Origin: Phoronis ovalis
Taxonomy: Eukaryota > Phoronida > Phoronidae
Length of the DNA: 13,084 bases
Reading direction: 5' to 3'
NCBI GenBank assembly: GCA_028565635.1
Contig: JAOXYB010018949.1
Location: 4,978 to 18,061 of the forward strand
Below the pieces are notes generated by a model, which was not told the origin of the DNA, ran no database searches, and was given only the letters and a program-made list of their open reading frames with translations. Below, piece after piece: positions 9,201-13,084 of this stretch. Position 1 is the first letter of the stretch, and every line of letters begins with the position of its first letter. The position numbers and the translations under genes were made by a program.

Positions 9201-11189
9201 ACAACTCCCAAGTGTATCTGGTTAATGTTTCTAATTAAATATTAATACAAAAAAGCCGCAGGATTGCAGTACTAAAATGATCAAATTAATGAAGTGATTG
9301 TACAATATAGATTTTATTTATAACAGTTTTAATATCATAATTAAATTTAAAAAAATTATCTCTCACATGATTCTGATTTAATGACAATGATTTACTTAGA
9401 ATTATATAATTGGCTACAGACATATAGAACAGAAAATTAACTGTAATTATAATAAATATTTAAATATGCAATTATATTTTTATCTTCTATAAATAGTTTT
9501 GATACCAGTTGAAAATTCAATTACAAAAAGCAGAATTATAAGGCAGTAAAGCCAAAACAGGCTTCTGACCACTTATATATTATATTGGTGATTAAATGCC
9601 TATTAACTTAGTTATAAATACCTTTAACAAATATACTATGCAAACAAAGGTTCATTGTCAAAAAGTTGCTCTGTCACATAAAAGATACAAAGGAGATTAT
9701 TATTATTAGAACTCAAAACATTTTTTCTTCAAATGTTATGAACATATATAAGTTATTAAATGTCACAAAAGATATGAAATTTTATCCCATATCAAGATTC
9801 TACTTGTGTATAATAATGGTTGACACTTGAATAACTATTTTAATAACATTAAATTTTTTTGAAACTGTCCTCAAATACATACCTGTCACTGGTCGTATTT
9901 TGGGAAGATCTTTCATTTTAAGATTTCTTGCCGTTGGTGTATAATTGTTAGCTATGGATTCACTTGGTGTCCGGTGGTATTTCTGTTCTTTGAATGGTGC
10001 AGCAAGTGTCCAGGATGTACCTTGCATGATGGGAGGGTGCTCACTGTTTCTTAACACAATCTACAAAATTTCAATATTTTCATAAACTTCCTATGCTATG
10101 GAACAACTTTATATATAAATTTCTACATTTGAATCTTTAATTCTTTCTGGAAAAAAAACACCAGTGCAAATGCTTACACAATTTCTTGAATCTTTAGTGC
10201 AAGTAATTGGTTATTCATAAAAATTTGCATAAGCAAACAAAAATCTATTTGACTTATACATTCAAATTAAGAATAAGCTATAACATTGCACATTTTTGCC
10301 AAATTTATGCATAACTATGTGGTTCAGGAGAACATTATTTTACATTTATTATTACTTTGGGTTGTACATTTCCTTGTAAGTATAATTGAACACAATTTTA
10401 TTAATGTTATCGTTACCATCATTGTTTAGCCATATAATGATGGCATGGTACTATAACGGAAGAGGTATAATTTTGGGCTTTAGGAAAGGTATAACCTAGG
10501 ATATATAAAACTCTTAGAGTTTTATATATCCTAGGTATAACCAAGTTAATTTAAAACAGTTATTTAAGCAGTTGGCAATAATACAAGCATACTTATAACA
10601 TGCTGAGGTAATTAATAGACAGGATTAAACAATTTTAGAGGATTAAATGTAATTTGTACAAATTTATCATGTCAGCAGCAACCAGTTGAATTGGTTTACA
10701 AGCCAAACATTTTTTGTAATATGTGCATATGTAATTCGTATGTCAAACACACATCTTTTATACCTTTGCAATTTTAATCAAAACAAGGCATGAACAAAAT
10801 ATCTAAGAACTGACAGTAGTCAATTTATAAAATTACCTGATACAAATCAGACATCTCTTTACCAACAGAAGGTAGTGGTGGTAGTCCTGGTAAACCCTTT
10901 GTCTTGCAGGCACTCTGGAGAGGTGTCTCCATCATCTAAAAGAATAAATGCAATTGTATACTCAGTGATAGTATCAACTTTCACTTACAGTGCTGTAAAA
11001 GTGTAATGCAGAAAAGTTTGAGGATTGTATCATATAAAACTCAGATTATACAGGTCAAGAAACGACAAACTATAGTATAACTAATACATATCTACACATG
11101 TTGTTATAAATTAAGGAAACGATATAATATTATTCAATGAAAATGGTAGAATAAGTAGTTTGCTTTACCTTTGCTCTTTCCAGTGCCAT
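32..11189 (-). CDS. DNAH3: Axonemal dynein heavy chain, DNAH3-like; N-terminal 769 codons in 18 exons (3' part off window)
   Basis: This gene encodes the tail of a ciliary inner-arm dynein heavy chain, an ATP-driven microtubule motor of the axoneme. Coding exons on the minus strand are 11169-11189, 10837-10935, 9883-10060, 8577-8615, 7121-7235, 6738-6876, 5993-6182, 5485-5680, 5072-5197, 4578-4773, 4014-4193, 3311-3447, 2941-3046, 2515-2544, 1274-1452, 1026-1119, 655-745 and 32-222. All complete introns are GT..AG and every phase joins without a stop. DNAH3 is preferred over DNAH7 or DNAH12 because the N-terminal block around TSWTLAAPFKEQ followed by SESIANNY, and later blocks such as KYLNTYKKYADLL and ITVPLSMFCLD, closely match human DNAH3 as remembered. 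Family members are about 4000 residues, so roughly the first fifth is here. The window ends before the linker and AAA+ modules, so no P-loop is visible. The family and strand are secure; the exact paralogue is very likely. Confidence 0.9.
223..654 (-). other. Intron 17 (432 bases)
   Basis: Ordinary AT-rich intron with correct GT..AG ends. The plus-strand open frame at 279-464 has no exon support. Nothing else seen. Confidence 0.88.
655..745 (-). CDS. DNAH3: Exon 17 (residues 676-706)
   Basis: The exon encodes CQDITVHKLKDEIDEAANRL followed by MFLLDYALFP. The ending FL-x-DYA-x-(F/L)P is a conserved landmark of inner-arm dynein tails. The acceptor is TCAATTTTCAG and the donor is CCAT followed by GTAAGT. 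Confidence 0.96.
1026..1119 (-). CDS. DNAH3: Exon 16 (residues 644-675)
   Basis: The exon encodes IIKRYDEMTERVSDIPDVTA followed by ELVELQAYLQQ. The I-P-x-x-T-x-ELV-x-L pattern is the usual tail helix in this subgroup. The acceptor is TTTGTTGTTCCAG and the donor is CAACAG followed by GTAGGA. The phases agree with both neighbours. Confidence 0.96.
1274..1452 (-). CDS. DNAH3: Exon 15 (residues 585-644)
   Basis: The exon encodes KINSYQDLKDEIALLRITVP, then LSMFCLDCSALNQDLCARAH and KLKERLILFEVDENRELNR. The block ITVPL-x-MFCLD-x-(S/T)ALN-x-DLC-x-RA is nearly identical to DNAH3 as remembered and differs clearly from DNAH7 and DNAH12. The acceptor is TGTATTTTTCAG and the donor is AGAAA followed by GTAAGC. 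Confidence 0.97.
1453..2514 (-). other. Intron 14 (1062 bases)
   Basis: The intron contains the candidate transposon patch at about 1976-2245. The rest is plain AT-rich sequence. The protein aligns continuously across it, so no exon is missing. Confidence 0.8.
1976..2245. repeat. Candidate transposon-derived patch in intron 14
   Basis: This part of intron 14 is visibly less AT-rich than its surroundings. The 11-mer TGGGGAACAGA occurs at 2067-2077 and 2229-2239 and in inverse at 2007-2017. AGCTGGC- or GCTGGTGA-like words recur between them. The outer ends (GGAAG near 1976 and CTTCC near 2246-2250) are also inverse of each other. This fits a non-autonomous DNA transposon remnant. The open frame at 1970-2152 on the minus strand lies in it and has no splice or family support. 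Confidence 0.45.
2515..2544 (-). CDS. DNAH3: Exon 14, 30-base microexon (residues 575-584), possibly optional
   Basis: The encoded peptide is DETCIQCLIE. The acceptor is TGTGCTATTCTAG, with a pyrimidine-rich tract upstream, and the donor is GAG followed by GTAAAC. Both boundaries are phase 0. As I remember human DNAH3, the flanking exons align to it directly without this exon, so it is an insertion of ten residues, perhaps an alternatively spliced cassette. It could also be a chance pair of splice-like sites in an intron; no transcript evidence is available here. Confidence 0.6.
2941..3046 (-). CDS. DNAH3: Exon 13 (residues 539-574)
   Basis: The exon encodes YLNTYKKYADLLNNKAEQEI followed by SSFLREGHSIQAFKK. 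It aligns without gaps to the KYLN-x-YKKY-x-DLL block of DNAH3 as remembered. The acceptor is TTTATTTTGCAG and the donor is AAG followed by GTAATT. It ends in phase 0, so it can join to either exon 14 or exon 15 in frame. Confidence 0.96.
3311..3447 (-). CDS. DNAH3: Exon 12 (residues 494-539)
   Basis: The exon encodes VECELFPDMRAQKLLLRSVH, then LDESLVNEYMDKAMAVFKKN and TVGPQK. As remembered, mammalian DNAH3 is longer here, with an extra segment before the VSDFL..F(K/Q)VFQKNQVGP part that this gene does not carry. The acceptor is GGTTTTTCTAG and the donor is CAAAA followed by GTAAGT. Confidence 0.95.
3448..4013 (-). other. Intron 11 (566 bases)
   Basis: AT-rich intron whose 5' end carries the duplicated donor at 3935-3978; nothing else seen. 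Confidence 0.88.
3935..4036. repeat. Duplicated exon 11 end and splice donor
   Basis: The sequence at 3935-3978 repeats 3992-4036 with one substitution and one single-base indel. The right-hand copy spans the true exon 11 boundary at 4013/4014. The left-hand copy lies in the intron and retains a full donor, GTAAGT, at 3956-3951 on the minus strand. Using that second donor would add 57 bases to the exon and bring an in-frame TGA after five codons. Confidence 0.9.
4014..4193 (-). CDS. DNAH3: Exon 11 (residues 434-493)
   Basis: The exon encodes TGNDFEGDFDELQYVMAQVM, then IIKLHTEDPKIVFDPPFREC and a segment ending AEIIASAEGLPR. GNDF, (I/V)F-x-P-x-F-x-(E/G)C and the final G-(L/I)-P-(R/K) are conserved. 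Both ends are phase 0. The donor is AGG followed by GTAAGT. The last 23 exon bases and the first 22 intron bases have a near-identical copy 57 bases further into the intron. Confidence 0.96.
4578..4773 (-). CDS. DNAH3: Exon 10 (residues 368-433)
   Basis: The exon encodes SWVPSCAKLFIEKKEYWEHL, then a segment with FFSCVAALMSIQLREMV, and ends SLADFLDFFEIHI. The W-x-P-x-C-A-x-LF motif and the VA-x-(L/F)MS-x-QLRE motif are tail-conserved. The acceptor is CTTTGTAG and the donor is ATATC followed by GTAAGT. Confidence 0.97.
5072..5197 (-). CDS. DNAH3: Exon 9 (residues 326-368)
   Basis: The exon encodes YAHLRFVQKNELLLADLPLL followed by PSEFESLVKKQCWDAHEHL. The positions of the leucines and of the conserved LPL-x-P-x-EF and C-x2-AH match the dynein tail seen in DNAH3. 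The acceptor is TTCTTCTGCAG and the donor is AAAAG followed by GTAAGT. Confidence 0.95.
5485..5680 (-). CDS. DNAH3: Exon 8 (residues 261-326), RAPVPWH block
   Basis: The exon encodes VDYILKDEEEKSRLHVDW, then PRPFPQRMIRAPVPWHETY, then LFNINPIMLELQNLWFD. The pattern of FPQR, RAPVPWH and NP-x-M-x-L-x2-LWF is strongly conserved in the DNAH3/7/12 tail. The acceptor is TCAATATAG and the donor is GACAA followed by GTATGC. The phases are two bases in and two bases out. Confidence 0.97.
5993..6182 (-). CDS. DNAH3: Exon 7 (residues 198-261), start of conserved tail
   Basis: The exon begins RYYYYIKKGIKKDMLAP, a hallmark of this dynein subgroup: mammalian DNAH3 has a similar E-R-YYYY-x3-GI-x-KDM-x-AP stretch, from memory. 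It continues through VSELIPSFLMTNPEL and ends NQDYEFSLRKCI, with the split V codon opening the VDYIL block. The acceptor is TTTGTAG and the donor is ATTG followed by GTATGT. Confidence 0.96.
6183..6737 (-). other. Intron 6 (555 bases)
   Basis: The intron contains the 53-bp tandem duplication. A weaker similarity between about 6340-6370 and 6408-6440 (CATTTTRGGAA core) hints at an older duplication. Confidence 0.88.
6494..6599. repeat. 53-bp tandem duplication in intron 6
   Basis: Two head-to-tail copies, 6494-6546 and 6547-6599, both start ATTAGCAGTG and end GTTAGCACC. They differ at only three positions. This is a recent local duplication with no coding content. Confidence 0.93.
6738..6876 (-). 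CDS. DNAH3: Exon 6 (residues 151-197)
   Basis: The first half is proline-rich (QKSPEPVSPELPPSRPLTP). The second half, TPTQQMDIMLAVEEDYEK, starts the conserved region and resembles the SPEQQLDVML segment of mammalian DNAH3 as remembered. The exon ends in SDRDLE, directly before the RYYYY block of exon 7. The acceptor is TTATATTCAG and the donor is GAG followed by GTAAGA. Confidence 0.92.
7121..7235 (-). CDS. DNAH3: Exon 5 (residues 113-151), low-complexity polar linker
   Basis: The exon encodes SSIKNMKMELTLNNNTTNG followed by a basic stretch, SRKEISPRSKKLKAQQN. It is rich in K, N, S and Q and probably disordered. The acceptor is a long T-run ending AATAG and the donor is GG followed by GTATGT. 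It begins with the last two bases of codon 113 and ends two bases into codon 151. The corresponding part of mammalian DNAH3 is also basic and variable, so support comes mainly from splice sites and phase. Confidence 0.82.
7236..8576 (-). other. Intron 4 (1341 bases)
   Basis: This is the longest intron in the window. The plus-strand open frame at 7322-7567 has no recognisable protein character. I see nothing else in it. Confidence 0.82.
8577..8615 (-). CDS. DNAH3: Exon 4, 39-base small exon (residues 100-113)
   Basis: The acceptor is a T-rich tract ending ACATTCAG and the donor is GCCA followed by GTAAGTC. The encoded peptide is RREQKYLQTIKA, with split codons for A and N at the ends. Both boundaries fall after the first codon base, so the exon can be included or skipped without changing frame. 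The sequence is basic and not recognisably conserved. It is placed here by strong splice sites and perfect phase agreement with both neighbours. Confidence 0.78.
8616..9882 (-). other. Intron 3 (1267 bases)
   Basis: The intron is very AT-rich, with no coding-like segment. Apart from the small inverted repeat at 8829-8849 I see no structured element. GT..AG ends are intact. Confidence 0.85.
8829..8849. repeat. 8-bp inverted repeat beside a CAGGGTG motif
   Basis: CTGTAGTA at 8829-8836 pairs with TACTACAG at 8842-8849 across five A's. The sequence runs on into CAGGGTGG, a type of end often seen in cut-and-paste transposons. No partner end was found in the intron, so this may be chance. Confidence 0.3.
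9883..10060 (-). CDS. DNAH3: Exon 3 (residues 41-100), conserved DNAH3 signature block
   Basis: The exon opens IVLRNSEHPPIMQGTSWT and continues through LAAPFKEQKYHRTPSESIAN to KMKDLPKIRPVT. The stretch TSWTLAAPFKEQ followed a few residues later by P-S-x-SIANNY is, from memory, characteristic of DNAH3 N-termini and is absent from DNAH7 and DNAH12. This is the single strongest argument for the paralogue. The acceptor is TTTTGTAG and the donor is ACAG followed by GTATGT. The exon starts in phase 0 and ends one base into codon 100. Confidence 0.93.
10061..10836 (-). other. Intron 2 (776 bases)
   Basis: AT-rich intron holding the perfect palindrome at 10495-10535; otherwise nothing seen. Confidence 0.85.
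10495..10535. repeat. Perfect 20-bp palindrome in intron 2
   Basis: The left arm, 10495-10514, is CCTAGGATATATAAAACTCT. The right arm, 10516-10535, is its exact reverse complement, separated by a single T. As RNA this would form an almost loopless hairpin. GGTATAACC-like words flank both sides. It may be a foldback transposon remnant or a mutational palindrome; it is far from the intron's splice sites. Confidence 0.92.
10837..10935 (-). CDS. DNAH3: Exon 2 (residues 8-40), proline-rich N-terminus
   Basis: The exon begins MMETPLQSACKTKG and contains GLPGLPPLPSVG, ending in SDLYQ. The LPPLP run followed by an LYQ close to the exon end resembles the start of mammalian DNAH3 as remembered. The acceptor is a pyrimidine tract ending TTTTAG, and the donor is CAG followed by GTAATT. 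Both boundaries are phase 0. The residues look disordered and are not part of a folded dynein domain. Confidence 0.85.
11169..11189 (-). CDS. DNAH3: Exon 1 coding part, with start codon (residues 1-7, MALERAK)
   Basis: The start ATG lies at 11189-11187 in a good context, with A at -3 and G at +4. Reading upstream in the same frame, a TAA stop occurs at 11255-11253 with no other ATG between, so this is the first usable start. The exon ends at AAG followed by the donor GTAAAG. It joins in phase 0 to exon 2, which itself opens with two ATG codons; initiation there would shorten the protein by only seven or eight residues. The non-coding part of the exon continues upstream for an unknown distance. 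Confidence 0.72.
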
Positions 11190-11480
11190 CGTATCAGCGG
11201 GGTCATCAACAGTAGTCAAAACTTTTTCGAGCAAGGTCTTCTTTTCACGTCGTTAAAAGTGATTGGATGTAACTAAGGTTACACGATAAGTAGTCCTACC
11301 AAATGAATAGATGTTATATGTTGGTTTCGACGTCAAACTGCTAGTCTGTTAGTTCACACATGGCCATAGAAAACAAACAATTGACTACATACGAAATAGG
11401 CCATGTTCTCCACCATTTTCTAAGCAACATCCGGGCTCCAAGGTTGCTAAGCCTTTACGCCTCGCTTTGAAGTTAATTTA
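11190..11480 (-). promoter_or_regulatory. 5' UTR and proximal promoter of the dynein gene (inferred)
   Basis: This stretch lies directly upstream of the first start codon and is less AT-rich than the introns. On the minus strand it carries a CCAAT pentamer at 11266-11262, a forkhead-core-like ACAAACA at 11373-11379 and an X-box-like sequence at 11415-11428. The transcription start cannot be located, and I see no clear TATA box. A further exon in the 5' UTR cannot be excluded. Confidence 0.4.
11415..11428. promoter_or_regulatory. X-box-like RFX site, ATTTTCTAAGCAAC, with nearby GTTGCT half site
   Basis: The 14 bases fit the degenerate X-box pattern RYYNYYWWRRNRAC (ATTTTC, TA, AGCAAC). A second half site, GTTGCT, lies at 11443-11448 in the opposite orientation. 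RFX factors bind X-boxes in promoters of ciliary genes, and axonemal dyneins are typical targets. The site lies about 230 bases upstream of the start codon. The left half is weak, so this is a candidate only. Confidence 0.4.
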
Positions 11481-11731
11481 AAGTCAATGGCGCGTGAAGA
11501 TAATTAAACCTAGTAACCATTTAATAGCAGACAGCTTTCAGCTGGGAATAATTAGCACAAACACAAGTGAAAAGAATGCATTTTGTCTTTAACTAATCAC
11601 AATTATTTGTTAATGGTGTTTAATATAATAATTGTGTTTGCTAATTTTTTTAATGACCTTAAACTTAACGATATTTTGATGCGTTAGGGCGCAATTCACG
11701 GATTGTTATTTTTTGAAGACAAACCAGGTCC
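11481..11731. other. Upstream intergenic spacer
   Basis: AT-rich spacer between the dynein promoter region and the G-rich element. It contains an E-box-like CAGCTG near 11538-11543 and no open frame of note. Confidence 0.5.
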
Positions 11732-12178
11732 GTCAGATGGGGGGAGAGGGTGTGTTGGGTGCGAACTCAACTCATCCCCCTTTTGAAATGGGAGGAACAT
11801 ATTTAATGTTAACGCATCCCCCCCTTTTGTATTTATAGAAATAGGCTAAGTTTGCAGGCCCGTCAGACACTTTTTCAAAAGGGGGGTGCGTTTGTGGTGT
11901 TTTGAGAATTACCGATTTCAGAAAATATCAGCTCAGTAATCCAAGAAAGGTTGCTGAAAACGCCTCCGTGCTCCCTGAAAAAATTGACAAGCAAAAAAAA
12001 ACACGTCTGATAAAATTGACAAAAAAAATTTCACGTCTCCGTGCTCCCCAGAAAAAAAAACGTGTACGCGTGTTTTTCTCCTCTCGATTCATATTGGGCG
12101 CGTTGCTACTTCAAAAGGGGGTGCATTTACTATTTCAAAAGGGGGGTGCGTTCGCACCCAAAGCACCCCCCATCTGAC
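11732..12178. mobile_element. G-run-rich element with terminal inverted repeats (MITE-like)
   Basis: The left end, 11732-11766, begins GTCAGATGGGGGG and ends TTGGGTGCGAAC. The right end, 12150-12178, is its inverse: the same 13 and 12 bases, with a few unmatched bases between them. Inside are five copies of a CAAAAGGGGGGTGCG-like motif: inverted at 11773-11785 and 11813-11829, direct at 11876-11890, 12112-12125 and 12136-12150. No transposase is encoded; the open frame at 11902-12177 is basic low-complexity sequence. No clear target-site duplication is visible, so the true ends may differ. A foldback or composite repeat is an alternative. Confidence 0.6.
11964..12060. repeat. Short degenerate tandem repeats inside the G-rich element
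   Basis: CTCCGTGCTCCC occurs at 11964-11975 and again at 12037-12048. AAAATTGACAA occurs at 11980-11990 and 12012-12022. CACGTCT occurs at 12002-12008 and 12032-12038. Together they suggest local duplications, about 30 and 73 bases apart, interspersed with A-runs. Confidence 0.6.
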
Positions 12179-12990
12179 TAGCATGGGTTACAAGACATAC
12201 GCCGTAAGGTTCAGATCGTCAATGGGCAACCGGTCTTCAAAATTGAGCTTCGAATTGAGAAGGCTGACAGACTAGAAAAACTAAAATTTAATTAAATTTA
12301 AAAAAAAATAATTCAAAGCCTAACAATATAATTTTTTGCTACTTAGATGAGCTTTTCAGTTTTTGACAAGGGTATCGTATTCCACTGTCAGGTGGGGCAT
12401 GTGAATAACCTATAGTAAGTTCTACATAACTCTGCATGCTTCTTGTAATGCTGATGATAGCATCATTCTTCTTTCGTTTTTACTTTTGCCTGTCAGTGCT
12501 AATTGCAAGTTCAATATTTTTTTGTGCTACTGCAAATATAATATTACTTTTCATTTTTGTTCTTTTTGCAGTTTTTATCTGTGTTTTTTTTGGGAACTGG
12601 GAAAACCTAGAAATACGTAATTTTGATTTTATATTACACTTCTTTATAGGCGTACTACTGCACTTGAAGCAACCTATCAATGGTACATGCAAATAACAAA
12701 AGGTATAAACTTGCCTATACAATTAAATGCATTTCTTTTCCTGATTTCGATTTCTTTATAGCCAATGCAAGGGAAGAAAAACTGTTCAAGAACTGCATAA
12801 AATATATAAAATATATAAATTCTATGATACAGGAGGCCAGACTGATAGTTTATCATATTTATTTAAAAACATAGCACATTCTCGCCAGCTAACTGCATGT
12901 GCTGTGTCCCATAACAAATCTTGAATATATTTTTTTGTTTTTCAACATTGTTGTATAACAAATTAAACTTAAAACAGTGCTTCTGATACT
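12179..12990. other. Intergenic region with weak exon-like pieces, no supported gene
   Basis: Positions 12181-12290 are less AT-rich and open in one frame on each strand. Two short plus-strand pieces, 12650-12702 and 12762-12874, could be spliced in frame but match no family I recognise. The T-rich hydrophobic frame at 12436-12696 looks like a composition artefact. I cannot support a gene here. Confidence 0.5.
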
Positions 12991-13084
12991 CGTGAGCTCC
13001 CGGGGGTGGGGTACTCAAGGTTTTTTGACTACGGGGATGTGCCGCGGAACCCAATCCAAAATTTTGGCTTTAGGTAGTAAACCC
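12991..13084. repeat. GC-rich repeat fragment cut by the window edge
   Basis: From about 12991 the composition changes abruptly to GC-rich, with CTCCCGGGGGTGGGGTACTC followed by GACTACGGGGATGTGCCGCGG. This vaguely recalls dispersed repeats in marine invertebrate genomes such as cnidarians, from memory only. The open frame on the minus strand at 12863-13054 crosses its edge and is probably not a gene. Confidence 0.45.

Noticed and set aside
32-11189. Assignment to DNAH7 or DNAH12 instead of DNAH3
   Set aside because: Those paralogues share the general tail pattern, but as remembered they lack the TSWTLAAPFKEQ/SIANNY block and have a different sequence where this gene reads ITVPLSMFCLD.
11269-11282. 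GTAAC-TAAG-GTTAC inverted repeat as an RFX X-box
   Set aside because: The half sites point the wrong way for an X-box (which is GTTGC..GCAAC-like), so it was not scored as one.
11902-12177. 91-codon basic plus-strand open frame
   Set aside because: It lies entirely inside the inverted-repeat element. Its lysines come from A-runs and its glycines from G-runs.
12179-12225. A-box and B-box-like words (TAGCATGGGT, GGTTCAGATC) suggesting a tRNA or tRNA-derived SINE
   Set aside because: The spacing is too short for a tRNA, no acceptor or anticodon stem can be formed, and the B-box lacks the GGTTCGA core.
12436-12696. 86-codon hydrophobic plus-strand open frame that could look like a membrane protein
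   Set aside because: It comes from T-rich DNA, where TTT and ATT codons mimic membrane helices. It overlaps an equally long minus-strand frame and shows no domain pattern.

Overview
This is eukaryotic, animal-type DNA. It is strongly AT-rich and carries one multi-exon gene on the minus strand, cut by GT..AG introns of about 150 to 1340 bases. Joining 18 exons right to left, with every splice phase matching, gives one open frame of 769 codons (2307 coding bases). It reads as the N-terminal tail of an axonemal dynein heavy chain. The best match from memory is DNAH3, a single-headed inner-arm dynein: matching blocks include a TSWTLAAPFKEQ block, an RYYYY block, an RAPVPWH block and an ITVPL.MFCLD block. 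The linker, AAA+ motor, stalk and microtubule-binding domain lie beyond the left edge. The organism is most likely a non-vertebrate metazoan with motile cilia. A GC-rich repeat at the right edge vaguely recalls repeats of marine invertebrates such as cnidarians, but the taxon cannot be fixed from this window.

Layout, in transcription order from right to left: 13084-12180 is intergenic, with a GC-rich repeat fragment at the edge and some weak exon-like pieces. 12178-11732 is a G-run-rich element with terminal inverted repeats. 11731-11190 is the upstream region and 5' UTR of the dynein gene, with an X-box-like (RFX) sequence near 11415-11428. Exons 1-6 (11189-6738) encode a poorly conserved polar N-terminus around one conserved block. 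Exons 7-18 (6182-32) encode the conserved tail. Position 1-31 is the start of the next intron.

The introns hold several local features: a perfect 20-bp palindrome (10495-10535), a 53-bp tandem duplication (6494-6599), a duplicated splice-donor region (3935-4036) and a candidate transposon-like patch (about 1976-2245). Two very short exons (39 and 30 bases) are symmetric in phase and could be skipped without breaking the frame. The 30-base one adds ten residues that human DNAH3, as I remember it, does not have.

I see no prokaryotic gene, no CRISPR array and no rRNA or tRNA gene. The only gene I can support firmly is the dynein heavy chain; anything on the plus strand is speculative.
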